This document shows, piece after piece, positions 1 through 4,869 of a stretch of 5,009 bases of DNA (positions within the stretch are counted from its first letter, which is position 1; every line of letters starts with the position of its first letter). The stretch is from assembly GCA_040757035.1 (NCBI GenBank), contig JBFLYM010000045.1, positions 1 to 5,009 on the forward strand, given 5' to 3'. The notes under the pieces are model-generated. The model did not search any database. It was given only the letters and a program-made list of their open reading frames with translations, and was not told the origin of the DNA. The position numbers and the translations under genes were made by a program. The DNA comes from JAHJBR01 sp040757035. Lineage in GTDB: Archaea; Micrarchaeota; Micrarchaeia; Anstonellales; Bilamarchaeaceae.

Positions 1-129
1 CCAGGATCGCGTTGTGCTACTCAAAATCAACTTCTGCAGTTTAACAAAGTAGTGATCTATTACAATACAAAAGAGTTGTCAGACGTATCACAAATTGGAA
101 CCGTTCCGTTGGTTGGAAAGTGCAGTTGA
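1..129 (+). CDS. 3' end of an unrecognised gene (C-terminal 42 residues), paralogous to the gene at the right edge
   Basis: This frame is open from the first base to a TGA at 127-129, while the other two + frames are closed by stops before base 52. It encodes a C-terminal tail with Cys5, then QFNKVVIYYNT (about residues 14-24), and ends GKCS-stop. What convinces me it is coding is its match to the minus-strand tail at 4870-5009. The two align without gaps from the first Cys to the last Ser (38 residues, 18 identical by hand), and the underlying codons differ at many synonymous sites, so the protein has been under selection. The two conserved cysteines, 36 residues apart, suggest a disulphide and hence an exported or surface protein. 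That is inference, because the N-terminus lies outside the window. The gene ends 39 bases before aspS with no oligo-T tract between them, so read-through into aspS is possible. I do not recognise the family. Confidence 0.7.
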   Translation, partial: PGSRCATQNQLLQFNKVVIYYNTKELSDVSQIGTVPLVGKCS

Positions 130-140
130 ATAAAAAAAGA
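126..140 (+). promoter_or_regulatory. Possible A-rich TATA-like element ahead of aspS
   Basis: TTGAATAAAAAAAGA lies across the stop of the upstream partial gene and is the only TATA-like stretch in the 39-base gap. Transcription would start near 159, leaving a leader of about 10 bases. A weak Shine-Dalgarno-like AGTGA sits at 158-162, six bases before the ATG at 169. The element fits the archaeal TATA consensus poorly, and aspS may instead be transcribed from further upstream. Confidence 0.3.
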
Positions 141-168
141 ACACTCGAAATAGATAAAGTGAATTCTA

Positions 169-1476
169 ATGTTCAGAACAGACTACATTAAAGATGCCAA
201 ATTAAAAATTGGAAATGAAATTGAAATTGCAGGTTGGGTTCATAAATTTATAGACATGGGAAAACTCAAATTTCTTACTGCGCGCGATCGCACTGGCGAA
301 ATCCAAGTTACTGCAAAAAAAGGGATTATTTCGGACGAGCAGCTATTTGCGAAAATAACTGCGAATCGCGAATATGTGGTTAGAATACATGGAGTAATCA
401 AGGAAAACAAAATTGCGCCAGAAGGAGTGGAACTAATCCCCTCAAAATATGAAGTGCTAAACATTGTTGATGAAAAACTACCAGTTGATCCAACGGATGA
501 AATCCCTGCTGATTTGGATACAAGACTGGAGCATCGTTATCTTGATTTGAGAAGAAAAAAAATAAACGCAATTTTTGAGTTGAAATCAATAATAGTAAAT
601 ACCTACAGGAAAAAACTTTTGGAGATGGATTTTGTAGAGATACATCCACCTGCAATAATCGCGACAGCGAGTGAAGGAGGTACAGATGTTTATGAATTAA
701 AATATTTTGAACACAAAGCATACCTTGCACAAAGTCCGCAACTTTACAAACAGATAGCAGTGATTGGAGGATTAGATAGAGTTTTTGTCACCATGCCTGT
801 TTTCCGTGCAGAAAAACATAACACCGCCACGCATCTAAATGAAATTACAATGTTAGATGCAGAGATTGGATTTGCAGATCACCATGACGCAATGGATGTA
901 TTTGAAATTGTATTTATAGAACTGCTCAAAGTTGCTCGCTCTAAACCAGAACTTCTTCAATTGTGTGGCGCAAATTCAAGCATACCTCAAAAAATTATAT
1001 CTCAAAAAATAAAGCGTATCACATATACTGAAGCAGTGGATATGCTAAAAAAGAATGGAGAACAAATAGAATGGGGCTGCGATTTTTCTCGCGAACAAGA
1101 AAAAAAGATATATGCACTTATCGGAGAAGAAGCATTTTTTATTTATGAATATCCGACCGCGATACGCGCGTTTTACTCTATGCCTAAAGAAAGCGATCCA
1201 AAAATATGCAATGCATTTGATTTTATATATAAAGGACTGGAAATTTCTTCTGGTGCGCAGAGAATTCATAAGGTAGATGTACTTGAACACGCGCTCAAAT
1301 CGCGAGGTCTTGATCCACAAGATTTCAAATTCTACGTCAATGCGTTCAAATTTGGAGCACCACCACATGCTGGTTTTGGTCTCGGTCTTGAGCGAATGTT
1401 GATGAAAATGTGCAATTTAGACAATATACGCGAAACGTCTCTATTTCCAAGAGACAGAACAAGATTATGTCCATAG
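169..1476 (+). CDS. aspS: Aspartyl-tRNA synthetase, archaeal type, predicted non-discriminating (Asp-tRNA Asp/Asn ligase)
   Basis: This cytosolic class IIb synthetase activates aspartate with ATP and charges tRNA-Asp. The N-terminal OB-fold anticodon-binding domain covers about residues 1-105 (AGWVHKFIDMGKLKFLTARD). The catalytic domain follows, with motif 1 around 155-175 (FVEIHPPAIIATASEGGTD), the aspartate-binding QSPQLYKQ at 188-195, motif 2 at 212-235 (FRAE...HLNE...DAEIGF), the Mg/ATP residues in GLEISSGAQR at 356-365 (Glu358, Ser361), and motif 3 at 402-433 (GFGLGLERM to FPRDRTRL, with Arg409). At 435 residues it has the normal length of archaeal AspRS and lacks the bacterial GAD insertion. 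His25 and Pro84 occupy the positions of Trp26 and Lys85 in the discriminating Thermococcus kodakarensis enzyme. In archaeal AspRS that combination marks enzymes that also charge tRNA-Asn. The usual motif 2 loop Arg before HLNE is Thr221. surE follows after 25 bases and is probably co-transcribed. Confidence 0.97.
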   Translation: MFRTDYIKDAKLKIGNEIEIAGWVHKFIDMGKLKFLTARDRTGEIQVTAKKGIISDEQLFAKITANREYVVRIHGVIKENKIAPEGVELIPSKYEVLNIVDEKLPVDPTDEIPADLDTRLEHRYLDLRRKKINAIFELKSIIVNTYRKKLLEMDFVEIHPPAIIATASEGGTDVYELKYFEHKAYLAQSPQLYKQIAVIGGLDRVFVTMPVFRAEKHNTATHLNEITMLDAEIGFADHHDAMDVFEIVFIELLKVARSKPELLQLCGANSSIPQKIISQKIKRITYTEAVDMLKKNGEQIEWGCDFSREQEKKIYALIGEEAFFIYEYPTAIRAFYSMPKESDPKICNAFDFIYKGLEISSGAQRIHKVDVLEHALKSRGLDPQDFKFYVNAFKFGAPPHAGFGLGLERMLMKMCNLDNIRETSLFPRDRTRLCP

Positions 1477-1487
1477 ATAATACTTCT

Positions 1488-1494
1488 AGGCAGG
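1488..1494 (+). promoter_or_regulatory. Ribosome binding site of surE
   Basis: AGGCAGGT-like purine-rich sequence (AGGCAGG) in the 25-base aspS-surE gap lies seven bases before the ATG at 1502. It supports that start and internal translation of surE from an aspS-surE message. The GGT part can pair with the archaeal 16S rRNA 3' end. Confidence 0.55.
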
Positions 1495-1501
1495 TATTTT
1501 T

Positions 1502-2281
1502 ATGACGATACTGGTTACAAACGATGACGGTTTGACCGATGGCCTTAAAATTTTGATTGAGGCCGCAATAAGACTAGATAATCATGTGTATGCAATAATC
1601 CCTACTCAGCAGAAAAGCGCGTTTGCAAAAGGAGTTACACTGCATAAAATTCTTAGATTAAGGAAAATAGATGAAGAAAAATTTCCGATATATGAATTGA
1701 GCGGAAATCCCGCGGATTGCGTTTGCTTTGGTATTCGTTCTGGCGAATTCAAAAAACCAAATCTTGTGCTTTCTGGAATAAATATTAGCGAAAACCTTTC
1801 CTTTTATAGTATCTATTCTTCTGGAACAATAGGGGCGTGCATTGAGGCTGCCCTTTATGGAATTCCTGCTATTGCGTTTTCTTTGGAAAGAAATGCAACA
1901 AAAAAATTGAAGGATAGTTGTAGTGAAGCAAAAACAAACAAAAATGCGCTTAAAGAAAGCATAATTAGAATAATTAAAAAATTACATGGAAAAATTCAAC
2001 CTTATACAATTATCAACGTTAATTTTCCTGAAAATTTCAACAATGCAGAAATCGTTTTTCCAAAGCCAGCGGTTTTCCAGTCAAATTCTAATGTAGAAAA
2101 AAGATTGGACCCATACGATAATCCGTATTATTGGCATTATCTTAAGACTAAGGAGTGTGAAAAGGCAAGCGATGTATATGAATTTTATGTTAACAGATGT
2201 ATAACTATTACACCACTAAGCGTTCTGAAAATCGTGGATAAGGCTATATTGAACAAATTAAAAAATTCAGTAAAGGAATGA
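1502..2281 (+). CDS. surE: SurE-type 5'/3'-nucleotidase (nucleoside monophosphate phosphatase)
   Basis: Metal-dependent phosphatase that releases phosphate from nucleoside monophosphates, acting in the cytosol in nucleotide turnover. The family signatures are all present: the metal-binding N-terminal VTNDDG (residues 5-10, Asp8 and Asp9), Ser39 in PTQQKSAFAKGVTL, the GNPADCV block (68-74), VLSGIN with Asn94, the phosphate-binding SSGTIGACIEA (106-116), GIPAIAFSLE, and a C-terminal TITPLSV strand (about 235-241). Asp8, Asp9, Ser39 and Asn94 correspond to the four catalytic/metal ligands of characterised SurE proteins. The length of 259 residues is normal. Mild oddities are Asn69 where the family usually has Thr (GTPADC) and Ser96 where SGINxGEN normally has Gly. 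The start is supported by the upstream AGGCAGG. It is probably the second gene of an aspS operon. Its last 38 bases overlap the end of the opposing ATPase gene, and no oligo-T terminator precedes the overlap. Confidence 0.95.
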   Translation: MTILVTNDDGLTDGLKILIEAAIRLDNHVYAIIPTQQKSAFAKGVTLHKILRLRKIDEEKFPIYELSGNPADCVCFGIRSGEFKKPNLVLSGINISENLSFYSIYSSGTIGACIEAALYGIPAIAFSLERNATKKLKDSCSEAKTNKNALKESIIRIIKKLHGKIQPYTIINVNFPENFNNAEIVFPKPAVFQSNSNVEKRLDPYDNPYYWHYLKTKECEKASDVYEFYVNRCITITPLSVLKIVDKAILNKLKNSVKE

Positions 2282-3476
2282 TATTTATTTTGCCTTCCTG
2301 TTTTGAAGTATTTGGGGTAACCAGCAATGTCGTCTTTATATTCTTATCTCTTTCCTTTAGTTTCTTTAATCCTTCAAGTTCTCTGGCCGCGATTTTATCT
2401 GCTGCAGTTACATTAATTCCTGTGTTTTCAAATATAAAATCAACCTCGTTTTCATCTTGCCAATAGGTTAGGTTATATTTTTCACTGAGTTTGAGAAAAA
2501 CTGCGTTTTCATATTTTTTATTCAGATTTCTGGAAAATTCAATATCCATGATATTTATCAGCCCATTATCGGCGATATAATATTTCGGCTGCTTTTTTTG
2601 ATCATATTTTACCTTAATCGAATACGAGTGAAATGGAACCTCGTTTATGAGATAGGCATCAATCATGTATTGTATATAGTGTATTACTGTTTCTACTGAT
2701 AAGCCGAATGCTTTTGCTATTTTATTGAAACTTATTTTTTGGCCAACATTGGAGGTAAGATATTTTGCTAGAAGAAGAACTTGCTTTGCATCTCTTACGT
2801 TGTGCCTATTGATTATATCTTTATTGAGAATATCATCCATATACTGTTTTAATAATCGTTTTTTCATTTCTATGTTTTCCTCCAATACCACTTCGGGGAA
2901 GCCGCCTAATTCAAGGTATTCTTTCAGTAGTTTTTCCGGTTTTCTGTCTTTTTTAAATATTATGAATTCGGTGAATGAAAGAGGTTTTATTTGAAAAGTG
3001 ATATTCCTTCCGGTAAGTGCAATAGCATACTCTTTGTCAAGAAGTGAAGCACACGAACCGCTAATAATGAATTTTATATTCTTATTCTTATCATAGTGCG
3101 TTCTTACCCATTTCTCCCATTTTGAAATTAATTGGACTTCATCTATAAATAAGTAAAACCGAGCATTTTGATTTGCCCGAAATTCTAACAGCTGTTCTAA
3201 AAGTTGTAAGTCTAAATGATCAATCAATCGATAATCCTCCAGATTAATATAGAGAATATCCACTATACCAGTCCCTTTTTTTACTAATTCGTCCATCATC
3301 TGCTTCATTATCGTTGATTTTCCAGAACGTCGTATCCCTTTTATGATTATTACTTCCTTTCTATTCAAAAAAGGCATAATCTCTGTTAGGTACTTTTCTC
3401 TAATTACTCCTATCTGTGCCTTAGTTAATATTTTTTCTTCATTGATTATCCGCGTTAGTTCTTCTGTACTTATCAT
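2244..3476 (-). CDS. AAA_14/DUF4143-type P-loop ATPase of unknown target
   Basis: A 410-residue ATPase of the two-domain family (AAA_14 plus DUF4143) widespread and patchily distributed in archaea and bacteria. Visible parts: Walker A GIRRSGKST (47-55), Walker B FYLFIDEVQ (107-115), a sensor-like IISGSCASLL (137-146) and LTGR (154-157), typical of the family's AAA core. The linker LSFTEF (166-171) and LGGFPEVV (190-197) are family hallmarks. A winged-helix-like stretch follows (about 246-280, ISFNKIAKAFGLSVETVIHY). The C-terminal nuclease-fold-like region has NEVDFIF (343-349) and INVTAADKIAARELEGL (354-370). The usual ExK catalytic lysine motif is not visible, so nuclease activity is doubtful. 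All ATPase motifs look intact. The length is normal and the protein ends where family members usually do (IIPLLNFL). The start is supported by a TATA-like element about 24 bases upstream; no Shine-Dalgarno is present. The physiological role of the family is unknown. Confidence 0.92.
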   Translation of the reverse strand: MISTEELTRIINEEKILTKAQIGVIREKYLTEIMPFLNRKEVIIIKGIRRSGKSTIMKQMMDELVKKGTGIVDILYINLEDYRLIDHLDLQLLEQLLEFRANQNARFYLFIDEVQLISKWEKWVRTHYDKNKNIKFIISGSCASLLDKEYAIALTGRNITFQIKPLSFTEFIIFKKDRKPEKLLKEYLELGGFPEVVLEENIEMKKRLLKQYMDDILNKDIINRHNVRDAKQVLLLAKYLTSNVGQKISFNKIAKAFGLSVETVIHYIQYMIDAYLINEVPFHSYSIKVKYDQKKQPKYYIADNGLINIMDIEFSRNLNKKYENAVFLKLSEKYNLTYWQDENEVDFIFENTGINVTAADKIAARELEGLKKLKERDKNIKTTLLVTPNTSKQEGKINIIPLLNFLICSI

Positions 3477-3495
3477 ACAATTATTCTAATTTAAC

Positions 3496-3503
3496 TATTT
3501 AAA
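3496..3503 (-). promoter_or_regulatory. TATA box for the ATPase gene, predicting a leaderless or near-leaderless transcript
   Basis: Read on the minus strand, TTTAAATA is centred about 24 bases before the ATG whose first base is 3476. This is roughly the archaeal TATA-to-start distance. A BRE-like CGAAAGG lies just upstream (minus strand, 3513 down to 3507). No Shine-Dalgarno sequence lies before the ATG, in keeping with a leaderless message. Confidence 0.55.
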
Positions 3504-3508
3504 AAACC

Positions 3509-3524
3509 TTTCGATATATCGAAA
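3509..3524. promoter_or_regulatory. Perfect 16-bp palindrome between divergent genes (back-to-back BREs or operator)
   Basis: TTTCGATATATCGAAA is its own reverse complement. It lies between the TATA elements of the ATPase gene (-) and the zinc-ribbon gene (+). Each half supplies a CGAAA followed outward by a T-rich TATA-like stretch, so the palindrome may simply be two BREs back to back. It is also long and symmetric enough to bind a dimeric regulator, which could control both genes at once. The sequence alone does not decide between these. Confidence 0.5.
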
Positions 3525-3534
3525 AGCTTTATCT
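3520..3534 (+). promoter_or_regulatory. BRE/TATA promoter candidate for the zinc-ribbon gene (distal)
   Basis: CGAAAAGCTTTATCT reads as an archaeal BRE (CGAAAA) followed directly by a TATA-like CTTTATCT. Transcription would start near 3556 and leave a leader of about 26 bases with no Shine-Dalgarno. It competes with the better-matching TTTATAAA at 3552-3559. Confidence 0.4.
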
Positions 3535-3551
3535 TTCCCACTACATTGTAA

Positions 3552-3559
3552 TTTATAAA
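3552..3559 (+). promoter_or_regulatory. TATA box for the zinc-ribbon gene, predicting a leaderless transcript (proximal)
   Basis: TTTATAAA is centred about 26 bases before the ATG at 3582, so transcription would begin at or beside the start codon. The 22 bases between it and the ATG contain no Shine-Dalgarno sequence, as expected for a leaderless archaeal gene. Confidence 0.5.
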
Positions 3560-3581
3560 CTCTTACTGCCAACAAACAATT

Positions 3582-4133
3582 ATGCCAATATGCAATAGAT
3601 GCGGACGCGAGATTAGTTTTGGTATGTATTGCGAGAATTGTCAATTTTATGTATATAATGATCAATGCTGGCGTTGCAGAATGTACCTTCCAAAAGCAGA
3701 ATTACAGCAATGGTGCGGACAGACTTATTGTCCATATTGCATCCAGGATATACGCGATGATGAGAAAAATTTGCAAGCGAAACAAGACGCGCGGATACCA
3801 AAAACATCTGGAATTCCACCGGACGAATCTGGATTTGAGATAGGACAGAAGATAGGGCAAAAAAATCAGGATTATTTTTGCGATCAGTGCCAATCAAATC
3901 TAGATATTGTATATGTTGTTGCAGATCACAAATTTTGCGAATTGTGTTTTCAACAACAACGCAAAGAATGGAGCGAACGCGGTATAGACGCACCTCCGTA
4001 TATGAAATTTAAGGTAAAAGAAAGTCCAGGATTGCTTATGCGCTTAATTGAATTTTTAAAAAGAAAGATTAGTGAAGAATGGAGGCGAAGGAACAAAAAG
4101 AAAGATAAGAAAGAGGGTGATAATTCCAAGTAA
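3582..4133 (+). CDS. Cys-rich zinc-ribbon/LIM-like protein of unknown function
   Basis: I do not recognise a named family. The 183-residue protein has 13 cysteines, 12 of them in CxxC or CxxC-like pairs that form three probable Cys4 zinc sites: Cys4/7 with Cys17/20, Cys29/32 with Cys50/53 (Cys45 is extra), and Cys100/103 with Cys119/122. Sites two and three look LIM- or treble-clef-like (CWRCRMYLP...YCPYC and YFCDQC...FCELC). A polar linker without cysteines (about 54-98) separates sites two and three. The C-terminus (about 142-183) is a probably helical, strongly basic tail (LIEFLKRKISEEWRRRNKKK). There is no signal peptide or membrane segment, so it is likely cytosolic. The basic tail and zinc sites suggest nucleic-acid or ribosome contact, which is inference. 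The first ATG is chosen because Cys4 begins the first site and a TATA box lies 26 bases upstream. The gene ends at a T9 tract. Confidence 0.85.
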   Translation: MPICNRCGREISFGMYCENCQFYVYNDQCWRCRMYLPKAELQQWCGQTYCPYCIQDIRDDEKNLQAKQDARIPKTSGIPPDESGFEIGQKIGQKNQDYFCDQCQSNLDIVYVVADHKFCELCFQQQRKEWSERGIDAPPYMKFKVKESPGLLMRLIEFLKRKISEEWRRRNKKKDKKEGDNSK

Positions 4134-4137
4134 TATC

Positions 4138-4146
4138 TTTTTTTTC
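4138..4146 (+). terminator. Oligo-T terminator of the zinc-ribbon gene
   Basis: A run of nine T begins five bases after the TAA stop of the zinc-ribbon gene, which is the usual form of an archaeal intrinsic terminator. It is followed, not preceded, by a small inverted repeat (TCGC-GAA-GCGA, 4146-4156). That hairpin is therefore not needed for the call. Confidence 0.6.
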
Positions 4147-4218
4147 GCGAAGCGAGTTATAAAAATCCTGAAAAAGAATTGCTGCTTTCAGAAATGGGTT
4201 CATAGAATTACCTGCAAA

Positions 4219-4231
4219 ACGCTATCAGCGC
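4219..4231 (-). terminator. Weak hairpin plus T4 downstream of pduO
   Basis: On the minus strand, starting 14 bases after the pduO stop, CGCT-GAT-AGCG can form a 4-bp stem directly followed by TTTT. It could help end the pduO message. A longer T-run on this strand is not present before the zinc-ribbon gene, and the stem is short enough to be chance. Confidence 0.25.
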
Positions 4232-4243
4232 ATCACCAATTTT

Positions 4244-4789
4244 TTATCTCCAAAACATTTCTTGAACTTTTTTTTTCTGGTTTATGCGCCTCGCTAAAAC
4301 GAACAACAAAGCGCTCAATCTGTTAAGGTAACTTAAGATAATTTCGTTTATTTTGTTGCGCTTACTAAGTGTAACAACGCTTCTCTCTGACTTCCTGCAC
4401 ACAGCACGCGCAAAATGCAGGAGCGAAGCGAGTTTGTTTCCTCCTGGTAAAATAAAAGTTTCTATTTTTGGCAATTCGTTGTTAATATTATCTATAAGCG
4501 TTTCTATTTCAGAAACTTTGTTAGCTGAAAGCCTTATTGTTCCTGTTTTTTCTTCAACTGGCGCGGCGAGGTCAGATCCTATTACAAAAAGCGTTCGTTG
4601 GATTTTGATAAGATGCTCTTTTAATTCATTATCATCTGAGAAAGAAATTATTATTCCAATAACTGAATTTAGTTCGTCAATGCATCCTATTGCGTCTATA
4701 TACGCGTCGTCTTTTGCAATTTTTTTTCCGCCTATAACCGAAGTTTCGCTATAATCTCCATGTCTAGTATAGATCTTCATATTTACCAT
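4244..4789 (-). CDS. pduO: PduO-type cob(I)alamin adenosyltransferase (ATP:corrinoid adenosyltransferase)
   Basis: This enzyme transfers the adenosyl group of ATP to cob(I)alamin, giving adenosylcobalamin, the cofactor of B12-dependent mutases, ribonucleotide reductase and similar enzymes. The cytosolic trimer binds ATP at subunit interfaces. The 181 residues match the family end to end: an N-terminal ATP loop KIYTRHGDYSETSVIGGKKIAKDD (5-28), GCIDELNSVIG (35-45, Asp38 for the conserved Asp-Arg salt bridge), IQRTLFVIGSDLA (63-75), FILPGG (112-117, Phe112 under the corrin), the signature HFARAVCRKSERSVV (125-139, Arg128, Arg132, Glu135, Arg136), and YLNRLSALLFVLAR (154-167). It ends near the usual Trp (180). 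The first ATG is taken because AGGATGAT lies eight bases upstream (4805-4798), but Met4 gives the family's common MKIYT start and is a real alternative (first base 4780). No B12-dependent enzyme is visible in the window. The T9 tract and a short gap separate it from the convergent zinc-ribbon gene. Confidence 0.95.
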   Translation of the reverse strand: MVNMKIYTRHGDYSETSVIGGKKIAKDDAYIDAIGCIDELNSVIGIIISFSDDNELKEHLIKIQRTLFVIGSDLAAPVEEKTGTIRLSANKVSEIETLIDNINNELPKIETFILPGGNKLASLLHFARAVCRKSERSVVTLSKRNKINEIILSYLNRLSALLFVLARRINQKKKVQEMFWR

Positions 4790-4797
4790 TCATATAT

Positions 4798-4813
4798 ATC
4801 ATCCTGACCCTCC
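4798..4813 (-). promoter_or_regulatory. G-rich leader and Shine-Dalgarno region of pduO
   Basis: Read on the minus strand the leader runs GGGGGAGGGTCAGGATGAT (4816 down to 4798). AGGATGAT ends eight bases before the ATG at 4789 and can pair partly with the 16S 3' end. The GGAGG core further up is 19 bases away, too far for normal initiation. I see no cobalamin riboswitch: there is not enough sequence between the neighbouring stop and pduO for one. Confidence 0.45.
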
Positions 4814-4837
4814 CCCAAAACACCAAAACAGATAGTT

Positions 4838-4860
4838 TTTTCTTTTTTTTAAAAAGAAAA
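4838..4860 (-). terminator. AT-only inverted repeat: terminator of the right-edge gene and/or TATA region of pduO
   Basis: TTTTCTTTTT (4838-4847) is the exact inverted copy of AAAAAGAAAA (4851-4860), with a TTT loop. On the minus strand TTTTCTTTTT begins about nine bases after the stop of the right-edge gene, suitable for archaeal oligo-T termination. The same segment (minus strand TTTTTAAAAA) sits 25-30 bases upstream of a plausible pduO transcript start near 4824, so it may double as a TATA-like element. A hairpin of A-T pairs only would be weak. Confidence 0.4.
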
Positions 4861-4869
4861 GGATATGGT

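Noticed and set aside
284..291. GCGATCGC, identical to the cyanobacterial HIP1 octamer
   Set aside because: Only one copy in 5 kb, inside the aspS coding sequence where it encodes ordinary conserved residues (ARDR). Nothing else points to a cyanobacterium.
398..730. Minus-strand 110-codon ORF inside aspS
   Set aside because: It lies entirely antisense to conserved AspRS domains and has no start signal or family features.
4069..4203. Minus-strand ORF of 44 codons (MNPFLKAAIL...) preceded by GCAGGT, between pduO and the zinc-ribbon gene
   Set aside because: About half of it lies antisense to the basic tail of the zinc-ribbon gene, its second half is low-complexity (Leu/Ser/Phe from the antisense of Lys/Glu codons), and it reads across the T9 terminator. 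The AGGT before its ATG is most likely chance.
4072..4326. Plus-strand 84-codon ORF overlapping the ends of the zinc-ribbon and pduO genes
   Set aside because: It is out of frame with the clear zinc-ribbon protein, runs through its terminator and into the antisense of pduO, and has no family-like motifs.
4353..4754. Plus-strand 133-codon ORF antisense to pduO
   Set aside because: The minus strand encodes a complete, motif-rich adenosyltransferase. The opposite frame is Ser/Leu/Ile-rich without recognisable domains, as expected for a shadow.
4806..4831. G-quadruplex on the minus strand in the pduO leader
   Set aside because: Only GGGGG and GGG runs are present, with further GG pairs at a distance. 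Four runs of three G are lacking, so at best a weak two-layer structure could form.
4790..4869. Possible cobalamin riboswitch upstream of pduO
   Set aside because: The space between the neighbouring stop codon and pduO is about 80 bases and mostly A/T or G tract. It is too short for a B12 riboswitch, and no B12-box-like sequence is visible.
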